Assembly (NCBI GenBank): GCA_002451275.1
Contig: DKBS01000038.1
Coordinates: 2,051 to 26,704 of the forward strand
DNA: 24,654 nucleotides
Direction: 5' to 3'
Origin: Planctomycetaceae bacterium UBA6894
Lineage (GTDB): Bacteria > Planctomycetota > Planctomycetia > Gemmatales > Gemmataceae
The translations under genes and the position numbers were made by a program. Shown here piece after piece: positions 7,035 to 14,860 of this stretch. The notes under the pieces were generated by a model. It had not been told where the DNA came from. It saw only the letters and a list, made by a program, of their open reading frames with translations, and searched no databases. Every line of letters starts with the position of its first letter. The first letter of the stretch is position 1.

Positions 7035-7892
7035 TCAAACCCCGAAGACATCCTCCAGAGCCTTGCGCATGACAGCGGGGTCGGGATCGACGCCGGACCA
7101 GTGCCTGATGCCGATGACGCCCTGGTTGACGAGCATGCCGAGGCCGTCGATGACCTTGCAGCCCTTGTCGCGGGCCTCGCGGACCAGTCGGGTGGCGGGC
7201 GGGTTGGGGATGACATCGGCGACGACCATGCCGGGCTTCAGGCCGGAGGTGTCGAGCGGCAGGCGGGCGGTCACATCGGGGTAGAGGCCGATGGAGGTGG
7301 CGTTGATCACCACATCGGTGCCTTCAGGAATGGTGGCATCGGCGGTGCCCACCACCAGGTCGCAGGCGATTTTGGCCTTGTCGCGCAGCAGTGCGGCGAG
7401 TGTTTGGCCGCGATCAGCGGAACGGTTGACCAGGGTGATGTGGCTGGCCCCTGCCAGGGCGAGTTCCACGCCGATTGCGCGGGCGGCGCCTCCGGCCCCC
7501 AGCATCAGGACCCGCTTTCCGCGGGGGTCGGTGAGCGTACGAAGGGATTGGACGAAGCCGAGTCCGTCGGTGTTTTCGCCGATGAGCTTATCGCCCCTTC
7601 GGACAACACAGTTGACCGCGCCCATGAGGCTGGCAGACTCACCCAGGCCGTCGAGGTGCTGGATGACCGCGACTTTGTGGGGAATGGTGCAGTTGAAACC
7701 GCGGAACCCCATTGCGCGGGCACCGCGGACGGCGTCACCCAAGTCGGCGGGATCGACCTCGACGGTGAGGTAGCGCCAGGCGAGATTGTGGTGGCGGTAG
7801 GCGGCCTCGACCATGGCCTGGGTGGGGTTTTCGGCCACGGGCTTGCCGAAGCAGGCGGTGAGCTCCTGCTTGAAGTTGAGTTCTTTGCTCAT
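7035..7892 (-). CDS. aroE: AroE-like shikimate dehydrogenase with altered shikimate-binding motif
   Basis: The 285-residue protein has the shikimate dehydrogenase layout, which in the family reduces 3-dehydroshikimate with NADPH. The catalytic Lys73 (in 'GFRGFNCTIPHK'), Asn94 (GAVNC) and Asp109 (NTDGLGF) are kept. A GAGGAA dinucleotide loop (132-137) is followed by NRS (156-158), fitting NADP. The family's N-terminal 'HSxSP' motif, whose two serines bind the substrate carboxylate, reads AENPTQ here. True AroE function is therefore likely but not certain, and a related quinate/shikimate-type or other AroE-like activity is possible. The ATG at 7892 overlaps the TGA of the amidohydrolase gene by 4 bp, and AAGGA lies 7 bases upstream inside that gene, so the two are translationally coupled. 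An upstream in-frame extension lacks family similarity. Confidence 0.88.
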   Translation of the reverse strand: MSKELNFKQELTACFGKPVAENPTQAMVEAAYRHHNLAWRYLTVEVDPADLGDAVRGARAMGFRGFNCTIPHKVAVIQHLDGLGESASLMGAVNCVVRRGDKLIGENTDGLGFVQSLRTLTDPRGKRVLMLGAGGAARAIGVELALAGASHITLVNRSADRGQTLAALLRDKAKIACDLVVGTADATIPEGTDVVINATSIGLYPDVTARLPLDTSGLKPGMVVADVIPNPPATRLVREARDKGCKVIDGLGMLVNQGVIGIRHWSGVDPDPAVMRKALEDVFGV

Positions 7893-8833
7893 TGGTGCAT
7901 CCTTCCTTCCCAGGGGTTTTTGCCATCCACCCAACGCTTGGGCGGGCAGGCGGACAAACGCATGTGTTCGAGCATCTGGTGACCCTGGCGGCGGGAGCGC
8001 TCGTGGCGCAGGGCATCGATGTCCACCGGGGCGACGACGATTTTGTCGCCGGGGCCGGGGTCGGCCTGCGAGAGGATACGGCCATCGAAATCGACGACCA
8101 TGCTACCGCCGGGCCAGGAAAAAGGGGGGTAGTGGCTAAGGCTGGCACCCTGGTTGGCGGCCACCACATAGGCGATATTCTCCAGCGCGCGGCAGCGGTT
8201 GACCACGGTCCACCAGTCCATGGGCTGGGTGGCTCCCCAGGGATCCATGTAGGCGCTGACGCGGATGAGGATCTCGGCGCCGTTGACCGCCAGTTGACGG
8301 ATAGGCTCCGGGAAGAGCCAGTCGTAGCAGATGGCGCAGCCGAGTTTGCCGATTTCGGTGTCGGCCACCGGGAAGAGCGGGTCGCCATAGCCCTGGTCGA
8401 GGAGGTCGTGCGGGCTTGTGTGGACCTCCCAGGGGAGCCAGGGGTTCACCTTGCGGTAGCGGTACAGTTCCCCCTCGGGGCCGATGAGGCAGGTGGTGTT
8501 GAACACATGGCCGGGCCAGCGGGGGTGGACCTCGAGGAATGTGCCGGTCTGGATGTAGACGCGGTGCTCCCTGGCCTTTTTCAGGTAGGGGTCGAGCAGT
8601 TGGGGGGTGACCTCCACCGCCAGGTGCTCGCGTAACTGGGACACTTCGGGATAGATGGGGGCGGCGTGGAAAAACTCGGGGAAGACGAGGAGGCGCACAT
8701 CGCCGAAGGGCCGGTAGCCCACAACCGCCTGCTCGATAAGGGTTTGGGCGTGGCCTATACGCTTGGGCAGCTCGGCGCGCGAGGCCGGATTGGGCAGGTC
8801 GGTCTGGATGCAGGCGGCCCAAAAGCGAGGCAT
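7889..8833 (-). CDS. Nitrilase-superfamily carbon-nitrogen hydrolase
   Basis: The 314-residue protein carries the Glu-Lys-Cys triad of the nitrilase superfamily: Glu53 in FPEFF, Lys128 in YRYRKVNPW, and Cys169 in 'CAICYDWLFPEPIR'. Enzymes of this group hydrolyse amides, carbamoyl compounds or nitriles in the cytoplasm. The substrate cannot be assigned from sequence, and I see no signal peptide. The start at 8833 has GGAAGG eight bases upstream. The stop overlaps the aroE-like start in an ATGA, so the pair is expected to be made together. The C-terminal tail beyond about residue 280 is Arg/His-rich and not a core part of the fold. Confidence 0.88.
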   Translation of the reverse strand: MPRFWAACIQTDLPNPASRAELPKRIGHAQTLIEQAVVGYRPFGDVRLLVFPEFFHAAPIYPEVSQLREHLAVEVTPQLLDPYLKKAREHRVYIQTGTFLEVHPRWPGHVFNTTCLIGPEGELYRYRKVNPWLPWEVHTSPHDLLDQGYGDPLFPVADTEIGKLGCAICYDWLFPEPIRQLAVNGAEILIRVSAYMDPWGATQPMDWWTVVNRCRALENIAYVVAANQGASLSHYPPFSWPGGSMVVDFDGRILSQADPGPGDKIVVAPVDIDALRHERSRRQGHQMLEHMRLSACPPKRWVDGKNPWEGRMHQ

Positions 8834-8962
8834 GGAAAAGCCCTTCCGGGGCGTTTGGAAGACAAGCCGGCCCGGGAGGGCCCCGGGCTTGGCAAGACAT
8901 CATCTTATGAGGCGTGGCCCGGGGCTGGCGGGGAAAGGGGCGGGAAAGCCCGTTGACTACCC

Positions 8963-8991
8963 TTGTCAGGCCCCGCCGCACCGGGGATAGT
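8963..8991 (+). promoter_or_regulatory. Candidate promoter for the small secreted protein
   Basis: TTGTCA (8963-8968) is separated by 17 bp from GATAGT (8986-8991), with four of six -10 bases matching. The predicted start near 8998 is about 24 bp before the ATG at 9022. It lies in the 188-bp divergent space with the amidohydrolase gene. Confidence 0.4.
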
Positions 8992-9021
8992 TAAGTAAAG
9001 ATTCAAGGGGAAGGCTATTTC

Positions 9022-9402
9022 ATGTCCTTGGTCCGCCCCAGCCTGATTAAGGTGACCACCGTATGTGTGGTGTTGTTCGCTTTTTGGCTAGGGGGAGCAG
9101 GCAAGGCGGAGGCCGGCTGCGGCGACCACGGCTATGTGGTTCAGCGGGCCAATGGTGATGTGGTGGTGGTTACGCCCTCCCAGCCTACCTGCCCCTGCAA
9201 GGGGCCCCAGTGCAGGCAAAGCGACAACCCGCCTTCAGCCCCGGTGAGTCCGGCGCAATCTCCAACCTCGGGCGACGATGCCTGGCGGGGGGATGCGCTA
9301 CTGGGTTTCAGCGATACCTGTCTTTTTGTGCCAGACCTGGACCCGTTGCAGTTTTCAGGGGCCGGGCCAGTTTTTGAAATCCTTCAGCCTCCGCGCGTCT
9401 GA
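9022..9402 (+). CDS. Small secreted protein of unknown function
   Basis: I do not recognise a characterised family. The 126 residues start with a clear signal peptide: a basic n-region, the hydrophobic 'VTTVCVVLFAFWLGGAG', and a likely cleavage after AEA at residue 31, leaving a mature N-terminus GCGDHG. The mature part has a short strand-like stretch (YVVQRANGDVVVV), a Cys cluster CPCKGPQC, a Pro/Ser-rich linker and a final hydrophobic segment. Four or five cysteines suggest disulphides or a metal/haem-free structural role outside the cytoplasm. GGGGAAGG with 7-nt spacing supports the ATG. A hairpin and T tract follow. Small exported proteins with a C-x-C-x-G-x-x-C element are, to my knowledge, common in planctomycetes, but that link is by recollection only. 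Confidence 0.75.
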   Translation: MSLVRPSLIKVTTVCVVLFAFWLGGAGKAEAGCGDHGYVVQRANGDVVVVTPSQPTCPCKGPQCRQSDNPPSAPVSPAQSPTSGDDAWRGDALLGFSDTCLFVPDLDPLQFSGAGPVFEILQPPRV

Positions 9403-9409
9403 ATTCATT

Positions 9410-9443
9410 CGGTTTCCCAAACCGGCCGCAATCCCGGCTTTTT
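9410..9443 (+). terminator. Terminator after the small secreted protein
   Basis: A 6-bp hairpin (CGGTTT/AAACCG, 9410-9424) is followed directly by a short GCCG/CGGC stem (9425-9438) and five T residues (9439-9443), starting 8 bp after the stop codon. The second stem is short, so strength is uncertain. Confidence 0.5.
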
Positions 9444-9487
9444 AGACCATGCCGGGCCCCAGGGAGCGGCAGCCTCACCAAATTTTT

Positions 9488-9511
9488 GACCGCTATTGAT
9501 GAATGGCGGTC
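9488..9511. other. Inverted repeat upstream of the cytochrome gene
   Basis: GACCGC (9488-9493) and GCGGTC (9506-9511) form a 6-bp inverted repeat around a 12-nt A/T-rich centre, about 120 bp before the cytochrome ATG. It could be an operator for a dimeric regulator or an RNA hairpin. No clear promoter hexamers flank it. Confidence 0.3.
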
Positions 9512-9629
9512 TTTCGGCCCGAGTTCCGTAGGCTTCAGGCAGGGGTGAACCGCCCGGGATGCTTGCAGCCCGCCGAGCTTTCTTCCAATCATTTTCAGTT
9601 TGCCCGGTATCGGACCGGCGGAGGCGACG

Positions 9630-12600
9630 ATGTCCCAGGCGAATGTGCCCGGCGGGTTTCCCGGCTCCATGGGGGGGGCGAGGCCCCGGACCCCCTTCAA
9701 GTATGTTCCGGCCCTGGGCACGGGGCTGAAGGTACTGCTGGCGATCGTTTTCGCGGCGTTCGCGATCCTTTCGGCCAGCGGTTTTTACTTGGTGGTGCTC
9801 CGGGTGCTGGAGGCGGCGCGGGACCAGGCGCTGACCAACGCTTTCACTTTTTGGGTGTATCTGATCCATATCGGCATCGGTTTGGTGCTGGGTGTGCCGT
9901 TCGTGTGGTTCGGGGTGCATCACTGGATCACCTCCCGCAACCGGCCGAACAAGGTGGCGATACGGCTGGGGATTTTGGTTTTCGCGCTGGGGCTGGCCAC
10001 TTTTTTGACAGGTGTGGCCCTGGTGCAGGTTCCTGGTTTGTTCCAGTTGCCCACCGGGACGGGGCGTTGGATCGTGTACGCGCTGCACCTGCTGGCGCCG
10101 GCCGCGGCGGTGTGGCTGTATGTTGGGCACCGGAAGGCGGGGCCGCGGATCAAGTGGAACTGGGGAGGCTGGATCGCCGGGGCGACGGCGGGCTTCACCG
10201 CGCTGATGGCGTTGCTTCACACGCAGGACCCACGCCAATGGAAGGCCGAGGGGCCTTCCAGCGGGACGCAGTATTTTTTCCCCAGCGAGGCGCGCACGGC
10301 GACGGGCAATTTCATCCCGGCGCATGTGCTGATGGCTGATGAATACTGCCTGAAGTGCCACGGGGATGTGTACAAGGACTGGCTGCACTCGGCGCATCAT
10401 TTCAGTTCCTTCAACAACCCGCCCTACCTGTTCAGCGTGCGGGAGACCCGCAAGGTGGCGTTGGAGCGGGACGGCAACGTGCAAGCGGCGCGTTGGTGCG
10501 CGGGCTGCCATGATCCGGTGCCGTTTTTCTCGGGCGCCTTTGACGATCCAAAGTTTGATGACGTGAAGCATCCCACGGCGCACGCGGGCATCACATGTAC
10601 CACCTGCCACGCGATCACGCATGTGAACAGCACGGTGGGCAACGGGGCCTACACGATCGAGGAGCCGCTGCATTACCCGTTCGCATTCAGCGACAACCCG
10701 ATGCTGCAGTGGATCAACAACGCGCTGGTGCGTGCGAAACCCGACTTCCACAAGAAGACCTTCCTGAAGCCGATCCACCAGACGGCGGAATTCTGCTCGA
10801 CCTGCCACAAGGTTTCGTTGCCGTTGGCGCTGAACCACTACCAGGAGTTCACACGGGGGCAAAACCACTACGACTCGTTCCTGCTGTCGGGCGTCTCGGG
10901 TCACAATGCGCGGGCGTTCTATTACCCGGAAACAGCCAAGGAGAACTGTGCGGCGTGTCACATGCCGCTGAAGCCCTCGAACGATTTCGGGGCCAAGGAT
11001 TTCGACGGCAACGGCGAGCGGAAGGTGCACAACCACCTGTTCGTGGGGGCGAACACCGGGTTACCCGACTTGGTGGCGCGTGAAGACCGCTACAAGGACA
11101 GGGCGGCCGAGTTTTCAGCGGTTGCTGACAAGCAGGCGGACCACCTGAAGAACAAGAAGCTGCGTATCGATCTCTTCGCGCTGAAGCGGGGCGGGTCGAT
11201 CGACGGCGAGCTGCTGGGGCCGATCCGGCCCACCCTGCCGGAGCTAGAGCCCGGAAAGGAGTATCTGGTGGAGGTGGTGATCCGCACGCTGGCCGTGGGG
11301 CACCTGTTCTCGCAGGGGACCATCGACAGCAACGAGATCTGGGTGGATTTCACCGCCTCGACCGGCGGCAAAGTGTTTGCCCGCAATGGAGGCATGGAGA
11401 AGCCCGGTGATGCCGGCGTGGTGGACGAGCGGGCGCACTTCATCAACGCGCTGGTGCTGGACCGCAACGGGAACCGCATCGACCGGCGCAACCCGCAGGA
11501 CATCTTCACCGCGCTGTACGACAAGCAGGTGCCACCCGGCGCCGCCTCGGTGGTGCACTACAAGGTGAAGGTGCCGGAGGACGCGAAGGGCCCCGTGGAG
11601 TTGAAGGCGCGGGTGCGTTACCGCAAGTTCGACCAGAAGTACCTGGAGTACATGTACCAGGGCCAGGAAATTCCCAAGTTGCGCGTGGTGGACCTGTGCG
11701 AGGACTTGGTCAACCTGCCGGTGAAGGGCGGGACCGCGGTGGCGGCGCAGGAATCACCCATCAAGCCGGCGTGGCAGCGGTGGAATGATTATGGAATCGG
11801 CTGCCTGCTGGAAGGCGGCGCGAACGCGAAACGCGGGGAGCTGAAACAAGCCGAGCAGGCATTTGCTAGGGTTGCGGCAGCAGGCGGCGATGCCTCGGCG
11901 CACGGCTGGCTGAACCAGGCCCGGGTTTTGGTGGCCGAGGGGCGGTTGGACCAGGCGGCGCAGGCGCTTGAAAAGGCCCGCAAGGCAGAACCGCCCGCGC
12001 CCTGGTGGACGCTGGCCTGGTTCACCGGGTTGGCGGCTGCCGAGACGGCCGCAGACGCCTCGGGATTTGACCAGGCGATCAAGGCTTTCCAGTCGATTGT
12101 GAATCCCGCCAACCAACCCAAGGAACGGGGCTTTGATTTCAGCCGCGACTATGTGGTGTGGAACCGGCTGGGGCAGACGCTGTACCAGCGGGCGCAACTG
12201 GAGGCGCCCGGTACCGACAGCCACCAAAAGTTTCTGGCCGACTCGGTGAAAGCTTACCTGCGGGTGCTCGCCGAGGAATCGGAGGACCAGGAGGCCCACT
12301 ACGGCATCAGCCAGGCATTGGCTGACATCGCGGGGGACAAGGCGGTTCCTTCCGCAGCCCCGGGCCCGGACGAAGCGTGCCTTACGGGGGACCAACTGAT
12401 CGAGATGGCCCGGCAGGCCGGTCAGGAGCAACCTTTCGACAAGCGGGAGAGCCAGATCCAATTGATGGGTCAGGCGATCGCCGGCTGGGCCTCCATGACC
12501 CCCAATCCCAGCACTCCCCGGTGGTCTCCTTTGAGGCGGGCCCTGAAGCCGCTGGACGATGCCATGGAGAAGGCCCTCGACGGCGGGGCTGACCCCAGGA

Positions 12601-12788
12601 CCCGTGTGGCGCTGGCGGGTATTCTGGCACAAGGGCACCGGCTGGCGCACACCCTGCTGAAGCCGGATGACCTTGCCCGCGCGAAGACCACCACCGCCTT
12701 CCGCGCCAAGCACGCGGCGGCCAACGCCGCCGCCGAGGCGATTATTTTGTACCCGACCGTGGGCGAACCCACCTGGAAAAAACCATGA
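9630..12788 (+). CDS. Membrane-anchored pentahaem cytochrome c with TPR-like tail
   Basis: This 1052-residue protein joins three parts. Residues 33-198 hold five predicted membrane helices. Helix 2 has His80 and His97/98, and helix 4 has His153 and His167 spaced HX13H, as in di-haem b cytochromes. Residues 235-450 hold five CXXCH haem-c motifs (C240, C290, C323, C389, C440), the first in a context like the cytochrome c554 family ('EYCLKCHGDVYKDWLHSAHH'). Residues from about 480 to 700 look beta-rich, and the rest is helical with TPR-like Ala-rich repeats ('QAAQALEKARKAE'). With five helices the haem-c part would face the periplasm. The start at 9630 has GGAGG five bases upstream; an upstream TTG is not needed. 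The stop overlaps the next gene's ATG. It could pass electrons from quinol to periplasmic acceptors; this is inference. Confidence 0.88.
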   Translation: MSQANVPGGFPGSMGGARPRTPFKYVPALGTGLKVLLAIVFAAFAILSASGFYLVVLRVLEAARDQALTNAFTFWVYLIHIGIGLVLGVPFVWFGVHHWITSRNRPNKVAIRLGILVFALGLATFLTGVALVQVPGLFQLPTGTGRWIVYALHLLAPAAAVWLYVGHRKAGPRIKWNWGGWIAGATAGFTALMALLHTQDPRQWKAEGPSSGTQYFFPSEARTATGNFIPAHVLMADEYCLKCHGDVYKDWLHSAHHFSSFNNPPYLFSVRETRKVALERDGNVQAARWCAGCHDPVPFFSGAFDDPKFDDVKHPTAHAGITCTTCHAITHVNSTVGNGAYTIEEPLHYPFAFSDNPMLQWINNALVRAKPDFHKKTFLKPIHQTAEFCSTCHKVSLPLALNHYQEFTRGQNHYDSFLLSGVSGHNARAFYYPETAKENCAACHMPLKPSNDFGAKDFDGNGERKVHNHLFVGANTGLPDLVAREDRYKDRAAEFSAVADKQADHLKNKKLRIDLFALKRGGSIDGELLGPIRPTLPELEPGKEYLVEVVIRTLAVGHLFSQGTIDSNEIWVDFTASTGGKVFARNGGMEKPGDAGVVDERAHFINALVLDRNGNRIDRRNPQDIFTALYDKQVPPGAASVVHYKVKVPEDAKGPVELKARVRYRKFDQKYLEYMYQGQEIPKLRVVDLCEDLVNLPVKGGTAVAAQESPIKPAWQRWNDYGIGCLLEGGANAKRGELKQAEQAFARVAAAGGDASAHGWLNQARVLVAEGRLDQAAQALEKARKAEPPAPWWTLAWFTGLAAAETAADASGFDQAIKAFQSIVNPANQPKERGFDFSRDYVVWNRLGQTLYQRAQLEAPGTDSHQKFLADSVKAYLRVLAEESEDQEAHYGISQALADIAGDKAVPSAAPGPDEACLTGDQLIEMARQAGQEQPFDKRESQIQLMGQAIAGWASMTPNPSTPRWSPLRRALKPLDDAMEKALDGGADPRTRVALAGILAQGHRLAHTLLKPDDLARAKTTTAFRAKHAAANAAAEAIILYPTVGEPTWKKP

Positions 12789-14728
12789 GCCATCCAAACG
12801 AGAACGAACAGGCCGGGGAAGCGTCCGGAGTGAAACCCTGGGGGATGATCATCGTGGTCGCGGTGATTTTCGCCCTGATGATCGGTTTCGCGGTGGCCTG
12901 GTATGTGATCTCCGACAAGACCAAGCGCGGGCCGACATGGATCGACCCGGGCAAGGTGGAGAACAAGAAGGCGGCGCAGGCGGTGCCGGAGGTGGCCTGG
13001 ACCGATGTGACAGCCGAGGCCGGGATCGGCTTCAGTCACACCACCGGGGCGGCGGGGAAAAAACTGCTGCCCGAGACGATGGGGTCCGGCGTGGTGGTGC
13101 TGGACATCGACAACGACGGAAGGCAGGACCTGTTCCTGGTGAACTCGTGCCCGTGGCCCGACCATGCGGGAGGTGCCAAGGGGCCGGCCCTGATGCGCAA
13201 CCTGGGGAACGGGAAATTCGAGGATGTGACGAAGGCGTGGGGTATCGACCGGGCGCACTACGGGATGGGCGTGTGCGCCGGGGATGTGGACAACGACGGG
13301 TTCACGGACCTGTTTGTGACAGGCATCGGGGATTGCCGGCTGTACCGCAACCAGGGGGGCAAGGGCTTCGCGGATGGAACCGTAGTAGCGGGCTTGGCGG
13401 AACCGGCTGCGCTGGCTTGGTCGGCGCTGAAAGCCGACGGGTATCTGGCGCACAAGGACAAGGTGGATTTCCCTTCCAGCGCCACCTTCCTGGACTACGA
13501 CTTGGACGGGCAACTGGACCTGTTTGTCTGCTCGTATGTGAGCTGGGCGCCGGGGATTGATCTGGGTATTGCCAGCACCTTGACCGGTGACAAGCGGGGC
13601 TATGTGTCGCCGCGGTCGTTTGAGGGCTCGCAGTGCCGGCTGTTCCGCAACACGGAGGGCGGGAAGTTTGAGGATGTGACCGAGAAGGCCGGCGTGAAGG
13701 TGGTGGAAAACGAGGGGGTAGGGGCCAAGGCGCGGCAACGGGATGTGGCCAAGTCGCTGGGTGTGATCGCGTTCGATGCCGACAACGACGGCTGGCCCGA
13801 CCTGATGGTGGCCAATGACACGGTGCGCAACTTCTTTTTCCACAACGAGCAGGACCCCGCGACGGCCGGTGGCAGGGGCCGCAAGTTCGTGGAAATGGGA
13901 CTACCGCAGGGTGCGGCGTACGCGGAGGGACAGGCGCGTGCCGGCATGGGCATTGAATATGGCGAATATTTGCCGGGCAAAACGGCGGTGTTCGTGGCCA
14001 ATTTTGCCAACGAGCCGGTGACCTTTTTGGCGATTGACAACAAGAGCTCGCCGCCGCGCTTCGCGGACCGGGCGCTGGCGGTGGGGCTGGCGGGGCCCGG
14101 GCCGCGGGTGCCGATGAAGTTTGGTGCCAGCCTGCTGGACTTCGACTTGGACGGGCGGCTTGACCTGCTTTTGTGCAACGGTCACCTGGAGCCGGACATC
14201 GGCCTGGTGCAAGCCAGCCAGGCGTTTCCGCAGGCACCGAAACTGTTCTGGAACACCGGAACGCAGCCGCGGGTGTTCGAGGGGGTGGAGGAAGGGAAAG
14301 GCAACGCCGGGCTGTTCAAGCCGATGGTGGGACGGGGAAGCGCGGCGTTTGACTGCGATGGCGACGGCGATCTGGACCTGGTGCTGACGGCGAACGGCGG
14401 GCCGTGCCGTCTGGTGCGCAATGACCAGAAACTGGGGCACCACTTTGTGCGGGTGGTGCTGGAGGGGGATGGCAAACGGGCCAACCGTTCCGCCCTGGGG
14501 GCGGTGGTGCGGCTGAGCGTGGGGGGTGTGGTGCACGAGCGCACCGTAACCGGGGCGCGGGGCTACTTGAGCCAGCCGGAATTGGCCCTGACTTTTGGCC
14601 TGGGGAAGGCGAACGCTGTGGACTGGATGGAAGTGAAATGGCCCTACCCTGGGGCGAAGTTTGAGCGTGTGGCGGTGGAGGGGGTGGACAAGACGCTGGT
14701 GGTGAAACAGGGCCCCGGTGGCGTTTGA
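12785..14728 (+). CDS. CRTAC1-like FG-GAP repeat protein with ASPIC/UnbV domain
   Basis: The 647-residue protein has one N-terminal membrane helix or uncleaved signal (about 20-42), then a beta-propeller built of FG-GAP/VCBS repeats. Six calcium-loop motifs of the DxDxDGxxD type are visible at residues 107-115, 167-175, 237-245, 331-339, 452-460 and 523-531. The C-terminal 100 residues ('RSALGAVVRLSVGG', 'TVTGARGYLSQPELALTFGL') are an ASPIC/UnbV domain. Such proteins are extracytoplasmic and likely bind Ca2+; their function is mostly unknown. The ATG overlaps the cytochrome stop (ATGA), so the two are translationally coupled and probably act in the same place. No cysteine-haem motif is present. 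Confidence 0.93.
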   Translation: MSHPNENEQAGEASGVKPWGMIIVVAVIFALMIGFAVAWYVISDKTKRGPTWIDPGKVENKKAAQAVPEVAWTDVTAEAGIGFSHTTGAAGKKLLPETMGSGVVVLDIDNDGRQDLFLVNSCPWPDHAGGAKGPALMRNLGNGKFEDVTKAWGIDRAHYGMGVCAGDVDNDGFTDLFVTGIGDCRLYRNQGGKGFADGTVVAGLAEPAALAWSALKADGYLAHKDKVDFPSSATFLDYDLDGQLDLFVCSYVSWAPGIDLGIASTLTGDKRGYVSPRSFEGSQCRLFRNTEGGKFEDVTEKAGVKVVENEGVGAKARQRDVAKSLGVIAFDADNDGWPDLMVANDTVRNFFFHNEQDPATAGGRGRKFVEMGLPQGAAYAEGQARAGMGIEYGEYLPGKTAVFVANFANEPVTFLAIDNKSSPPRFADRALAVGLAGPGPRVPMKFGASLLDFDLDGRLDLLLCNGHLEPDIGLVQASQAFPQAPKLFWNTGTQPRVFEGVEEGKGNAGLFKPMVGRGSAAFDCDGDGDLDLVLTANGGPCRLVRNDQKLGHHFVRVVLEGDGKRANRSALGAVVRLSVGGVVHERTVTGARGYLSQPELALTFGLGKANAVDWMEVKWPYPGAKFERVAVEGVDKTLVVKQGPGGV

Positions 14729-14860
14729 ACCGCTTTTTTCGGCCTGAAAACCGTTGTTTTCATCCCATTTGGCCTGTTTGAACCGCCGAGGGGCCGCTGC
14801 CGGCTAGGCAAACCCCATCCTTTCCGGGATGATGGAATTTCCCCCTTGGAGCGCATTGCC

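Noticed and set aside
9405..11036. Minus-strand 543-codon frame opposite the cytochrome gene
   Set aside because: It is antisense to five CXXCH motifs and membrane helices, is rich in Arg/His/Gln/Pro, and is a typical high-GC shadow.
12470..13843. Minus-strand 457-codon frame opposite the cytochrome tail and FG-GAP gene
   Set aside because: It spans the coupled overlap of two real plus-strand genes and has no recognisable domain.
14745..14762. Terminator after the ASPIC/UnbV gene (TGAAAAC/GTTTTCA hairpin)
   Set aside because: The stem is mostly A/T, only 4 nt separate the arms, and no T tract follows; transcription likely continues into the TPR gene.
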